64,000 nucleotides of DNA from Dactylosporangium sucinum (lineage in GTDB: Bacteria > Actinomycetota > Actinomycetes > Mycobacteriales > Micromonosporaceae): positions 1 to 64,000 of the forward strand of contig NZ_BMPI01000018.1 of assembly GCF_014647515.1 (NCBI RefSeq), written 5' to 3'. Positions 52,609 through 62,357 of the stretch are shown here, piece by piece (position 1 is the first letter of the stretch; each line of letters begins with the position of its first letter). Position numbers and translations under genes: made by a program. The notes beneath the pieces were generated by a model. It ran no database searches. It worked only from the letters and a program-made list of their open reading frames with translations, and was not told where the DNA came from.

Positions 52609-53571
52609 GTGAGCACCGAGGGCGGCACGAAGGCCGTCGTCGCGGCGCTCTTCGCGAACCTCGGCATCGCCGTGACGAAGTTCGTCGCGTTCGCCCTGAC
52701 CGGGTCCTCGTCGATGCTCGCCGAGGCCATCCACTCGGTCGCCGACTCCGGCAACCAGGGCCTGCTGCTCTTCGGCGGCCGGCAGGCCGAACGGCCCGCC
52801 ACCGCGCGCCACCCGTTCGGCTACGGTCGCGACCGGTATATCTACGCCTTCGTCGTCGCCGTCGTGCTGTTCTTCGTCGGTGGCGTGTTCGCGCTGTACG
52901 AGGCGTGGCACAAGCTGGCCGACCCGCACCCGATCGAGGAGTGGAAGTGGGTGCCGGTCGCGGTGCTCGTCGCCGCGATCGTCATGGAGAGCCTGTCCTT
53001 CCGGACGGCCATCATCGAGACCAGGAAGATCAAGGGCGAGGCGTCGTGGTGGCAGTTCATCCGCCGCGCCAAGCAGCCCGAGCTGCCGGTCATCCTCCTC
53101 GAGGACCTCGCCGCCCTGCTCGGCCTCGTCTTCGCGCTGTTCGGCGTCGGGCTGACGCTGATCACGGACAACGGCATCTGGGACGGTGTCGGCACCGCCC
53201 TGATCGGCGTGCTGCTCATCGTGGTCGCCGCGATCCTCGCGGTGGAGATGAAGAGCCTGCTGGTCGGCGAGTCGGCCGCCCCCGACCAGATCGACGCGAT
53301 CGAGCAGGCCATCGTCGACGGCCCCGAGGTCGAGCGCGTGATCCACATGCGCACCGTCCACCTGGGCCCCGACGAGCTGCTCGTCGCGGCGAAGATCGCG
53401 GTGCGGCACAACGAGACGGCCGACGAGATCGCCCGCGGCATCGACGCGGCCGAGGCCCGCATCCGGGCCGCCGTGCCGATCGCCCGCGTCATCTATCTGG
53501 AGCCCGACATCTACCAGGCGGGGAAGGCCGCGCGCGAGACGGCCGCCCCCTCGACGGCGGAGGCGCATTAG
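52609..53571 (+). CDS. Cation diffusion facilitator family transporter (paralogue 2)
   Basis: A 320-residue CDF transporter with the same layout as the 48664-49641 gene: AALFANLGIAVTKFVAFALT, SSMLAEAIHSVADSGNQG, YGRDRYIYAFVVAVVLFFVG, LEDLAALLGLVFALFGVGLT and the C-terminal domain IHMRTVHLGPDELLVAAKIA. The two share most of these blocks residue for residue. The GTG at 52609 follows GCGAAGCGGTGGCGTC, resembling the module before the agmatinase gene. It is placed between the SIS gene and manA, with the manA start two bases after its stop, and may supply or export the metal for the phosphomannose enzymes (Mg, Zn, Mn), but this is inference. Confidence 0.87.
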   Translation: MSTEGGTKAVVAALFANLGIAVTKFVAFALTGSSSMLAEAIHSVADSGNQGLLLFGGRQAERPATARHPFGYGRDRYIYAFVVAVVLFFVGGVFALYEAWHKLADPHPIEEWKWVPVAVLVAAIVMESLSFRTAIIETRKIKGEASWWQFIRRAKQPELPVILLEDLAALLGLVFALFGVGLTLITDNGIWDGVGTALIGVLLIVVAAILAVEMKSLLVGESAAPDQIDAIEQAIVDGPEVERVIHMRTVHLGPDELLVAAKIAVRHNETADEIARGIDAAEARIRAAVPIARVIYLEPDIYQAGKAARETAAPSTAEAH

Positions 53572-53572
53572 C

Positions 53573-54694
53573 TTGGAGCTGCTGGAGAGCCCGATCCGCA
53601 AGTACGCGTGGGGGTCGCACACCGCGATCGCCACCCTGCAGGGTCGCCCGGCGCCGACGGAGGACCCGGAGGCGGAGCTGTGGATGGGCGCCCACCCGGC
53701 GAGCCCGTCCCGGCTCGCGGTGAGCGGCACGTCGCTCGTCGACGCGGTCGCCGCCGCCCCGGAGACCCTGCTGGGCCCCCGCAACGTCGAGCGGTTCGGG
53801 CTCCGGCTGCCGTTCCTGCTGAAGGTGCTGGCCGCGGCCCAGCCGCTGTCCCTGCAGGCCCACCCGGACCTGCAGCGGGCGCGCGAGCGGTTCGCGGCCG
53901 GCCACGCCTCCTACGTCGACGCCTGGCACAAGCCGGAGATGCTCGTCGCGGTCACCGACTTCGACGCCCTGTGCGGCTTCCGCGACCCGGCCGCCACGGC
54001 CCGCGAACTGGCGGCGCTGAACGTCCCGCGCCTGAAGGCGACGATCGACGCCCTGAGCCAGCCCGACCCGGCCAAGGCCCTGCACGACGCGGTGCGCGGC
54101 CTGCTGGGCCAGCCCGACCCCGAGCTGGTGGCGGACGTGGTGGCCGCCAGTCGCCGGGGCGACCTCGTCGCCGACCTGGCCAGGCAGTATCCGGGCGACA
54201 CCGGCGTCATCGTCGCCACCCTCCTCAACCGGGTCCGCCTCCACCCCGGCGAGGCGGTCTGGATGCCGGCGGGCAACCTGCACGCATACCTGCAGGGCGT
54301 CGGCGTCGAGATCATGGCCGCCTCGGACAACGTCCTGCGGGGCGGCCTGACCCCGAAGCACGTGGACGTGGACGAGCTCCTGCACGTGCTGCGCTTCGAG
54401 ATCCTGGAGGATCCGGTGACCCGCCCGGTGACGCTGGCTCCGGGCCTGACGTCGTACCCGGTGCCCATCGAGGACTTCACCCTCCACCGCGCCGCCGTGG
54501 ACGCGCAGACCCCCGCGGTCCGCTTCCCGGCCGGCGGCCCCCGCATCGTCCTCTGCATCCGGGGCAGCCTGCGCGTCGACGACGGGGTGGTCCCGGTGAC
54601 CCTGACGCGGGGCCAGGCGGCGTTCGCCCCGGCGTCGCGCGGGGAGCTCGCGGTGAGCGGCGTCGGCGAGGCCTACCAGGCGGCCACTCCGTAG
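53573..54694 (+). CDS. manA: Mannose-6-phosphate isomerase, class I
   Basis: Zinc enzyme interconverting fructose-6-phosphate and mannose-6-phosphate, the entry to GDP-mannose. The 373 residues contain YAWGSHTAIATLQG, ELWMGAHPASPS, the zinc-site segment PLSLQAHPD (Gln-x-His), HKPEMLVAVTDFDALCGFR, and AVWMPAGNLHAYLQGVGVEIM with SDNVLRGGLTPKHVD. The start is a TTG at 53573, two bases after the CDF stop, with GGAGG ten bases upstream inside the CDF gene. Start codon choice is based on the conserved LELLESPIRKYAWGS opening. It is the last gene of the manB run and is followed by a 596-base non-coding interval before sahH. Confidence 0.93.
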   Translation: MELLESPIRKYAWGSHTAIATLQGRPAPTEDPEAELWMGAHPASPSRLAVSGTSLVDAVAAAPETLLGPRNVERFGLRLPFLLKVLAAAQPLSLQAHPDLQRARERFAAGHASYVDAWHKPEMLVAVTDFDALCGFRDPAATARELAALNVPRLKATIDALSQPDPAKALHDAVRGLLGQPDPELVADVVAASRRGDLVADLARQYPGDTGVIVATLLNRVRLHPGEAVWMPAGNLHAYLQGVGVEIMAASDNVLRGGLTPKHVDVDELLHVLRFEILEDPVTRPVTLAPGLTSYPVPIEDFTLHRAAVDAQTPAVRFPAGGPRIVLCIRGSLRVDDGVVPVTLTRGQAAFAPASRGELAVSGVGEAYQAATP

Positions 54695-54718
54695 CGCGCG
54701 CCGCACTGCGCAACCCTT

Positions 54719-54774
54719 CATGATCGATGGAGCCGGCTGGCTGCCATGGCAACCAGGAGTCTCCATGGATCATG
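54719..54774. repeat. Intergenic palindrome, family A copy 2
   Basis: Outer arms (54719-54732 and 54761-54774, core CATGATCGATGGAG, one mismatch) and an inner near-perfect palindrome TGGCTGCCATGGCAACCA. The sequence clearly matches the element at 7588-7645, including the loop. It starts 24 bases after the manA stop. Confidence 0.85.
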
Positions 54775-55055
54775 GACGGCCCCGAGCCGCTGACGTTGCA
54801 CGTCGCGCTGCATGATCGTGGGAACGATCTGGCGCCGCGTCTCGCGCCGGACATATCCGAAATGTCGGGCGACGCCTTGTTGCGCGGGACCGCGGCGAGG
54901 GCTCGGCGTGCCGTCAAGCCTCGCCGTCGGCGGGGCGTGCGCTCGAACGCTTCGCTGACCCGGCGTGCCGTCGAAGCCCCTTCGCCGGCAAGCCTTCGCC
55001 GACAGCAGCACGCGAGCGCGGTACAAGTCCGGCTTGACCGATTTTTGCGACTTGC

Positions 55056-55083
55056 TTGACATTCGCATTGCGGAGAGTAGTGT
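55056..55083 (+). promoter_or_regulatory. sahH promoter
   Basis: TTGACA (55056-55061), a 16-base spacer and TAGTGT (55078-55083) make the best housekeeping-type promoter in the window. The start site would be near 55090, giving a leader of about 200 bases before sahH. Confidence 0.7.
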
Positions 55084-55146
55084 TTCAGCTACGCAGGGTT
55101 TGGCGATGAGCGCAAGCCGCATGCGGGGGAACCAAACCGGGGGGAA

Positions 55147-55182
55147 GCACGGGGCGGTGAGAGTGATCTCACCGCCCCGTGC
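55147..55182 (+). promoter_or_regulatory. Leader hairpin upstream of sahH
   Basis: A perfect 15-base-pair stem (GCACGGGGCGGTGAG at 55147-55161 with 55168-55182) and a six-base loop, within the predicted sahH leader and preceded by GGGGGAACC (55125-55133) and GGGGGGAAGC (55139-55148). No T-run follows. It could be an attenuator, part of a riboswitch or an mRNA stabiliser. Confidence 0.5.
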
Positions 55183-55290
55183 GCTGTCCAGAACCCGATC
55201 CACGGCCCCGCGAGGCGGTTGGTGCTCGGCAACTCACGCCGCGTACCGTGAAAGGTCGCCGCAACGCCTCTGAAGAAGCAGGAGATTGCA

Positions 55291-56781
<1,491 letters not shown>

Positions 56782-56798
56782 CATCCGCTCCGCATGGC

Positions 56799-56824
56799 GG
56801 GGTCCGGTCGTGTGACCGGACCCC
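56799..56824 (+). terminator. sahH terminator
   Basis: A perfect 11-base-pair stem (GGGGTCCGGTC at 56799-56809 with 56814-56824), a four-base loop and a following GTTTGTGTT, 18 bases after the sahH stop. Confidence 0.88.
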
Positions 56825-56865
56825 GTTTGTGTTCTACAAGCTTGTAGCGGATCATCGAAGCGGTC

Positions 56866-56904
56866 TAAGGTATGGCTGACCTAACTTAGGTATAGCTAAC
56901 CTAC
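56866..56904 (+). promoter_or_regulatory. Two tandem DtxR/IdeR-type iron boxes
   Basis: TAAGGTATGGCTGACCTAA (56866-56884) and TTAGGTATAGCTAACCTAC (56886-56904) both match the DtxR/IdeR consensus TTAGGTTAGSCTAACCTAA at most positions. They are adjacent, one base apart, and end ten bases before the efeU start. Iron-loaded repressor bound here should silence efeUOB. Confidence 0.85.
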
Positions 56905-56914
56905 GGAGCTCGGC

Positions 56915-57769
56915 ATGACCGCCATCTACCTGATCGGCCTGCGCGAAGGACTCGAGATCACGCTCGTCGTCTCGATCCTCGTGGCGTTCCTGGTCAAGAG
57001 CGACCGTCGGCACCTGCTGAAGTGGGTCTGGTCCGGCGTCGCGCTCGCCGCCCTCATCTCGATCGGCTTCACCACGCTGCTGGAGATCGGCGCCGCCGAG
57101 CTCAGCTTCGAGCAGCAGGAGCTGTTCGAGGCCATCGCCTCGTTCGTGGCCGTCATCTTCGTCACCTGGATGATCTTCTGGATGCGCCGCATGGCCCGGC
57201 GCATGGCCGCCGAGCTGCGTGGCAAGCTCGAAGAGGCGATCCAGGTCGGCTCGTTCGCCGTCGCCGGCATGGCCTTCCTCGCGGTGATCCGGGAGGGCCT
57301 GGAGACGTCGATCCTCTTCTATGCGGCCGCGCAGGGTGCGAAGGACACCGCGGAGCCGCTCGTCGGCATCTCGCTCGGCCTGCTCACCGCCGTCGTGCTC
57401 GGCTGGCTGCTGTACGCGAGCGCCGTGCGCATCAACCTGACGAAGTTCTTCATGTGGACCGGCGCCCTGCTCGTGCTGGTCGCCGCCGGCATCTTCAAGT
57501 ACGGCGTGCACGACCTGCAGGAGGCCGGCATCGTCCCCGGCCTCAACACCTACGCGTACGACCTGAGCACCGCGTTCCCGCCCGACTCGTGGTACGCCGA
57601 GCTGCTGCGCGGCATGTTCAACTTCACGCCGCAGCCGTCCGTCCTGGAGACCGTCGCGTGGGCCGGCTACGGCATCCCGGTCCTCGTCCTGTTCCTGCTG
57701 CCGCTGCTGCGGCGGCAGCCGAAGACCGACGCGCCGCCGGCAGCGGAGCCGGCCAGCACCAACGCCTGA
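56915..57769 (+). CDS. efeU: Ferrous/ferric iron permease, FTR1 family
   Basis: Inner-membrane iron permease of the EfeUOB system, 284 residues with seven predicted helices. The two iron-binding REGLE motifs are at residues 10-14 (REGLEI) and about 126-130 (REGLET), each in a helix, as in yeast Ftr1p and E. coli EfeU. The ATG at 56915 has GGAG eight bases upstream. First gene of the operon behind two iron boxes; efeO starts 37 bases after its stop. The C-terminal tail is short and Pro/Ala-rich. Confidence 0.94.
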   Translation: MTAIYLIGLREGLEITLVVSILVAFLVKSDRRHLLKWVWSGVALAALISIGFTTLLEIGAAELSFEQQELFEAIASFVAVIFVTWMIFWMRRMARRMAAELRGKLEEAIQVGSFAVAGMAFLAVIREGLETSILFYAAAQGAKDTAEPLVGISLGLLTAVVLGWLLYASAVRINLTKFFMWTGALLVLVAAGIFKYGVHDLQEAGIVPGLNTYAYDLSTAFPPDSWYAELLRGMFNFTPQPSVLETVAWAGYGIPVLVLFLLPLLRRQPKTDAPPAAEPASTNA

Positions 57770-57806
57770 GGTACCCCCCCCGGAATCCCCTTCGTGTAGG
57801 AGCACC

Positions 57807-58934
57807 ATGCGCATTTCACGACTGCTCGTCATCGGTGTCGCCTGCAGCCTGGCGGCGGCATGCGGCGGCGACAAGACCGAGAGCACGGAGAGCAAGGGCG
57901 ACGGCAAGATCACCGTCACCGCGACCGACACCGAGTGCAACGTCGCGACGACCGAGGCCGTCGCCGGCCCGGTGACGTTCACCGTCAGCAACAAGGGCGG
58001 GAAGGTCACCGAGTTCTACGTCTACGCCAGCGGCGACCGGATCATGGGCGAGGTCGAGAACATCGCGCCCGGCCTGACCCGCGAGCTCATCGTCGAGCTG
58101 CCCGCCGGGACGTACGAGACGGCCTGCAAGCCCGGCATGATCGGCAAGGGCATCCGGGGCGGCTTCAAGGCGACCGGCGAGCACAAGCCGCTCACCGACG
58201 ACGCCAAGCTCAAGCAGGCGACGGCCGACTACCAGCGGTACGTCAAGAGCCAGACCGGCGCCCTCATCGACAAGACCACCGAATTCGTCAACGCGGTCAA
58301 GGGCGGCGACGTCGCGAAGGCGAAGGAGCTCTTCCCGATCGCCCGCACGTACTGGGAGCGCATCGAGCCCGTCGCGGAGAGCTTCGGCGACCTCGACCCG
58401 GCCATCGACGCCCGCGACGGCGACCTGGAGCCCGGCCAGGAGTGGACCGGCTTCCACAAGCTGGAGCAGGACCTCTGGGTGAACAACGACGTCAGCAAGT
58501 CCGGCCCGACGGCCGACAAGCTGCTCACCGACGTCAAGACGATCGTCGAGAAGGCGAACACCGTCGAGCTGTCCCCGCTGAACCTGGCCAACGGCGCCAA
58601 GGAGCTGCTCGACGAGGTGGCCACCGGGAAGATCACCGGCGAGGAGGACCGCTACTCGCACACCGACCTGTGGGACTTCGCGGCCAACCTCGAGGGCTCG
58701 CGGGCGGCGATCGCCGCGCTGCGCCCGGTCATCGAGGAGAAGGACGCCGCGCTGGCCAAGACCCTCGACGAGAAGTTCGCCGCGGCCCAGGCCGAGCTCG
58801 ACAAGCACCGCAAGGGCGACGGCTGGAAGCTGCACAACGAGCTGTCGGAGGCCGAGCTCAAGTCGCTCGGCGACACGATCAACGCGCTCGCGGAGCCGAT
58901 CAGCAAGGTCGCCCCGCTGGTCGCCACCAAGTAG
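57807..58934 (+). CDS. efeO: EfeO, iron-uptake lipoprotein
   Basis: Extracellular component of 375 residues. Lipoprotein signal peptide MRISRLLVIGVACSLAAAC with the acylated Cys at residue 19. Then a cupredoxin-like domain (about 30-125, with FTVSNKGGKVTEFYVYASGD and ETACKPGM) and an M75/imelysin domain (about 135-375). The latter holds the HxxE-containing metal motif WTGFHKLEQDLW and DLWDFAANLEGSRAAI. It probably binds iron and delivers it to EfeU. Short intergenic joints place it in the iron-box-controlled operon; the conserved order U-O-B is kept. Confidence 0.94.
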   Translation: MRISRLLVIGVACSLAAACGGDKTESTESKGDGKITVTATDTECNVATTEAVAGPVTFTVSNKGGKVTEFYVYASGDRIMGEVENIAPGLTRELIVELPAGTYETACKPGMIGKGIRGGFKATGEHKPLTDDAKLKQATADYQRYVKSQTGALIDKTTEFVNAVKGGDVAKAKELFPIARTYWERIEPVAESFGDLDPAIDARDGDLEPGQEWTGFHKLEQDLWVNNDVSKSGPTADKLLTDVKTIVEKANTVELSPLNLANGAKELLDEVATGKITGEEDRYSHTDLWDFAANLEGSRAAIAALRPVIEEKDAALAKTLDEKFAAAQAELDKHRKGDGWKLHNELSEAELKSLGDTINALAEPISKVAPLVATK

Positions 58935-58991
58935 TCACGCACCGGCCGCGGGGGTGAGGCACCCCCGCGGCCGTCCACCATGGAGGTTGCG

Positions 58992-60248
58992 ATGGACCGC
59001 CGGAAGATGCTCGGCCTCGCCGGGGCCGGAGCCGTCGGAGCGGCCGCCGCCGGTGTCGTCGGCGCGCAGGTGTTCGACACCCCACAGCCCGCGCAGGCCG
59101 CCGACGCGGGCGCCGCCATCCCCTTCTACGGCGAGCACCAGGCCGGGATCGTCACCCCGGCCCAGGACCGCCTGCACTTCGTCGCGTTCGACGTCATCAC
59201 CAGCAAGCGGGACGAGCTCGTCGAGCTGCTGCAGCGCTGGACCATGGCCGCCGCGCGGATGACCGCCGGCAAGGACGCCGGCAGCATCGGCGCGGTGAAC
59301 GGCGCGGCCGAGGCCGCGCCCGACGACACCGGCGAGGCGATCGGCCTGCCGCCGTCCGGCCTCACCCTGACGATCGGCTTCGGGCCGACCCTCTTCCGCA
59401 CCGCCGACGGCAAGGACCGCTTCGGCATCGCCGGCAAGCGCCCGCCGGCCCTCACCGACCTGCCCCGGTTCGCCAAGGACACGCTGCTGCCGGAGATCTC
59501 CGGCGGCGACCTCTGCGTGCAGGCCTGCGCCCACGACCCGCAGGTCGCCGTGCACGCGGTGCGCAACCTCGCCCGCATCGGCTTCGGCACGGTGAGCGTG
59601 CGCTGGTCGCAGCTCGGCTTCGGCCGCACCTCGTCGACCTCGCGCAGCCAGACCACGGCCCGCAACCTGTTCGGCTTCAAGGACGGCACCGCCAACCTCA
59701 AGGCCGAGGACACGAAGCTGCTGCAGGACCAGCTCTGGGTGCAGCCCGGCGACGGTCCGGAGTGGATGGCCGGCGGCTCCTACGTGGTCACCCGCAAGAT
59801 CCGGATGCTCATCGAGACGTGGGACCGCACCTCGCTCGGCGAGCAGGAGGCGATCATCGGCCGGAACAAGGGCGAGGGCGCGCCGCTGACGGGGACGAAG
59901 GAGTTCGACGAGCCGGCCTTCGCGGTGCAGGACGCCGCGGGCGGGTCCACGATCGCGATGGATTCGCATGTACGGCTGGCGCACCCGGACTTCAACAACG
60001 GCGCCCGGTTACTGCGCCGCGGCTACAACTTCGTCGATGGCTCCGACGGCCTCGGACGGCTCGACGCGGGCCTGTTCTTCATTGCGTACCAACGGGATCC
60101 GCGCCGCCAGTTCGTCCCCATGCAGACCCAGCTCTCCCGTCAGGACGCACTCAACGAGTACATCCGCCACGTGTCAAGTGGTTTGTTCGCCTGCCCGCCG
60201 GGCATCAGGGCCGCCGACGACTACTGGGGTAGATCCTTGTTTGAGTAG
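58992..60248 (+). CDS. efeB: EfeB, Tat-exported DyP-type haem peroxidase
   Basis: A 418-residue dye-decolourising peroxidase, the third component of EfeUOB, proposed to act on ferrous iron or haem at the cell surface. The Tat signal MDRRKMLGLAGAGAVGAAAA opens it. The distal-side motif is FGFKDGTANL (GxxDG; catalytic Asp), the proximal His is in AMDSHVRLAHPD, and YNFVDGSDGLGRLDAGLFFI closes the haem pocket with AYQRDPRRQFVPMQTQLS. The ATG at 58992 was chosen because GGAGG lies just before it; an ATG at 58980 would place the ribosome site inside the gene. It ends the operon, 57 bases after efeO. Confidence 0.94.
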   Translation: MDRRKMLGLAGAGAVGAAAAGVVGAQVFDTPQPAQAADAGAAIPFYGEHQAGIVTPAQDRLHFVAFDVITSKRDELVELLQRWTMAAARMTAGKDAGSIGAVNGAAEAAPDDTGEAIGLPPSGLTLTIGFGPTLFRTADGKDRFGIAGKRPPALTDLPRFAKDTLLPEISGGDLCVQACAHDPQVAVHAVRNLARIGFGTVSVRWSQLGFGRTSSTSRSQTTARNLFGFKDGTANLKAEDTKLLQDQLWVQPGDGPEWMAGGSYVVTRKIRMLIETWDRTSLGEQEAIIGRNKGEGAPLTGTKEFDEPAFAVQDAAGGSTIAMDSHVRLAHPDFNNGARLLRRGYNFVDGSDGLGRLDAGLFFIAYQRDPRRQFVPMQTQLSRQDALNEYIRHVSSGLFACPPGIRAADDYWGRSLFE

Positions 60249-60523
60249 ATTTGGGGGCTTGTTTCCGGGGCATTTCGGGCGTGGGTCGGCAAGATCTACT
60301 TGCACTATGTGTAATCTCGCGACTCCTCAACGTCCGTTGGGACCGCAAATTCGTCCCGCATTCGTCCGCATAACGGGACAGTTACGAATCTCTACATCCT
60401 CTATGCAGGTAGCCCCTCGCGTCGTTTCCTTTAGGCACCACAACGCAGCCCGGTTGGCCCACGGTCGTGCCCGCGACCGCGGACTGGTCGTGGCCCGGGC
60501 CTGCGTTTCTGACTGGAGGGGAC

Positions 60524-62281
60524 ATGCGCACGAGATCGAAGGGGCTTACCAGCCTCGTTGCGGTCGGGGCGGCCACCGTGCTCGTCCTGAGCGCTTGCGG
60601 TGGCGGCGGCAGCAAGAACAATGACACGCCGACGTCCAACGCCGGTTACGCGGACTGCGAGAAGAACCCGAACACCTGCAACAGTGGGCAGACCAAGCCC
60701 GGTGGTGAATACGTCTTCGGCCTGGAGCAGAGCTTCACGAGCTGGAACGTCAACACCGAGGAAGGCAACACGCTGGTCGCCGCGCAGGCGATGTCCGGCC
60801 TCATCCCGCAGGTCTTCAAGTCGGACCCGGGTGGTCAGCTACAGCTCAACACCGACCTGCTCGTTTCGGCGGAGCTCACGAACCAGAACCCGCAGACGGT
60901 CGTCTACAAGATCAAGCCGGACGCCGTGTGGAACGACGGCACGCCGATCGGCATCGACGACTTCACGCTCGCCTGGAAGCAGAACTCCGGCAAGAAGGAG
61001 CACTGCACGGAGTGCGCGCCGGCGAGCTCGTCCGGCTGGGAGCTCATCAAGAGCATCGTCGGCTCCGACGGCGGCAAGACGGTGACGCTCACCTTCGAGG
61101 ACGGCAAGACCTACGCCGACTGGAAGGGCCTCTACTCCACCGACGGCCTCTACCCGGCCCACCTCGCCACCAAGCAGGGCTTCGACCTCAACAAGCCCGA
61201 GGGCGTCAACAGCGCCGCCAACTGGTTCAGCGAGACGGTCCCGACCTGGTCCGGCGGCCCGCTGGTCATCGAGTCCTTCACCAAGGACCAGTCGCTGGTG
61301 CTCAAGAAGAACGACAAGTGGTACGGCAAGGTCAAGCCCTCGCTGGACAAGGTCGTCTTCAAGTTCATCATCGACCAGGGCTCCGTGATCCCGGCGCTGA
61401 AGAACAAGGAGATCACCGGCATGTCGCCGCAGCCGAACGCGGCGCTCGTCAACGGCGCGGCTGAGACGCCCGGCGTGATCTACCGCATCGGCCACGGGTA
61501 CACGTGGGAGCACATCGACCTGAACCTGAAGAACAAGTACCTGGCCGACGCCGCCCTGCGCCAGGCGATCTTCACGGCGATCAACGTCAAGTCGGTGATC
61601 GAGAAGACCTACGGCGTCTTCGACAAGCAGGCCAAGCCGCTCGGCAGCCACAACTTCTTCCCCGGTGACCCCAACTACAAGGACGTCGTCTCGTCGACCG
61701 GCCAGGGCTCGGGTGACATCGAGAAGGCGAAGAAGATCCTCACCGACGCCGGCTACAAGATCGAGGGCGGCAAGCTCATCACCAAGGCGGGCGAGACCGT
61801 GCCGGCCTTCCGCTTCCGCCACACCAAGGGCAACCAGCTGCGCGCCACGACCGGCGAGCTGGTGCAGGCCGCGCTGAAGAACCTCGGCATCGACATCAAG
61901 ATCGAGGTCACCGAGACCCTCGGCAAGACGCTCACCACCGGTGACTTCGACTTCATCATCTTCGCCTGGGTCGGCAGCCCGCTCTTCCAGGGCTCGGCCG
62001 AGCAGAACTGGGTGACCGGCGGCGGCGGCAACTACGGCAACTACTCGAACTCGCAGGTCGACGACCTCAACAAGCAGGGTGCGCAGGCGCTCGACCCCAA
62101 GAAGGGCGCCGACCTGCTCAACCAGGCCAACGAGATCATGGCCAAGGACGCGTACGTGCTGCCGCTCGTGCAGAAGCCGACGCTCACCTTCACGTACTCC
62201 GACTACGTGAACTTCCGCGACAACCCGACGCAGTGGAGCCCGACCTACAACATCCAGGAATGGGGCCAGAAGGCCGCCTGA
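60524..62281 (+). CDS. oppA: ABC transporter family 5 substrate-binding lipoprotein (peptide type)
   Basis: A 585-residue solute-binding protein of the SBP_bac_5 class, for oligopeptides or dipeptides. The lipoprotein signal is LVAVGAATVLVLSACGGGG, with Cys at about residue 24. Family marks are LLVSAELTNQNPQTVVYKIK, PDAVWNDGTPIGIDDFTLAW, ENLMP-like YLADAALRQAIFTAINV and the C-terminal YSNSQVDDLNKQGAQAL. The ATG at 60524 has GGAGGGG six bases upstream. It heads oppA-oppB-oppC, with a perfect hairpin between oppA and oppB that should let oppA mRNA exceed that of the permeases. The 275 bases upstream are AT-richer and presumably hold the promoter. Ligand unknown; the symbol is by family. Confidence 0.9.
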   Translation: MRTRSKGLTSLVAVGAATVLVLSACGGGGSKNNDTPTSNAGYADCEKNPNTCNSGQTKPGGEYVFGLEQSFTSWNVNTEEGNTLVAAQAMSGLIPQVFKSDPGGQLQLNTDLLVSAELTNQNPQTVVYKIKPDAVWNDGTPIGIDDFTLAWKQNSGKKEHCTECAPASSSGWELIKSIVGSDGGKTVTLTFEDGKTYADWKGLYSTDGLYPAHLATKQGFDLNKPEGVNSAANWFSETVPTWSGGPLVIESFTKDQSLVLKKNDKWYGKVKPSLDKVVFKFIIDQGSVIPALKNKEITGMSPQPNAALVNGAAETPGVIYRIGHGYTWEHIDLNLKNKYLADAALRQAIFTAINVKSVIEKTYGVFDKQAKPLGSHNFFPGDPNYKDVVSSTGQGSGDIEKAKKILTDAGYKIEGGKLITKAGETVPAFRFRHTKGNQLRATTGELVQAALKNLGIDIKIEVTETLGKTLTTGDFDFIIFAWVGSPLFQGSAEQNWVTGGGGNYGNYSNSQVDDLNKQGAQALDPKKGADLLNQANEIMAKDAYVLPLVQKPTLTFTYSDYVNFRDNPTQWSPTYNIQEWGQKAA

Positions 62282-62302
62282 GTCTGGGCTTACTCACACG
62301 GG

Positions 62303-62336
62303 GGACCCCGGACGCCGGCGACGGCGTCCGGGGTCC
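62303..62336 (+). terminator. Intercistronic hairpin between oppA and oppB
   Basis: A perfect 15-base-pair stem (GGACCCCGGACGCCG at 62303-62317 with 62322-62336), four-base loop, no T-run. It lies 22 bases after oppA and 22 bases before oppB, and may attenuate read-through or stabilise the oppA mRNA 3' end. Confidence 0.75.
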
Positions 62337-62357
62337 TGCGTCAAGCGGAGGTAGATC

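Larger units (their letters stand above)
54695..55290. other. Long non-coding interval between manA and sahH
   Basis: No credible gene. In order it holds palindrome A copy 2 (54719-54774), a stretch with short repeats such as CGGCGTGCCGTC (about 54900-55010), a good sigma-A-type promoter (55056-55083), and then about 200 bases of probable 5' leader for sahH that includes a perfect hairpin at 55147-55182. A GACAT/ATGTC inverted repeat lies near 54851-54871. A 55-codon frame from the ATG at 55106 spans the hairpin but shows no coding character. Confidence 0.65.

Noticed and set aside
55110..55182. c-di-AMP (ydaO) or SAM-type riboswitch
   Set aside because: GGGGGAACC and GGGGGGAAGC are suggestive, but the required helices could not be laid out by eye, so it is not called as a riboswitch.
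55106..55273. Small leader peptide gene before sahH
   Set aside because: No ribosome site, no recognisable peptide, and the frame runs through a perfect hairpin that explains the sequence better as RNA structure.
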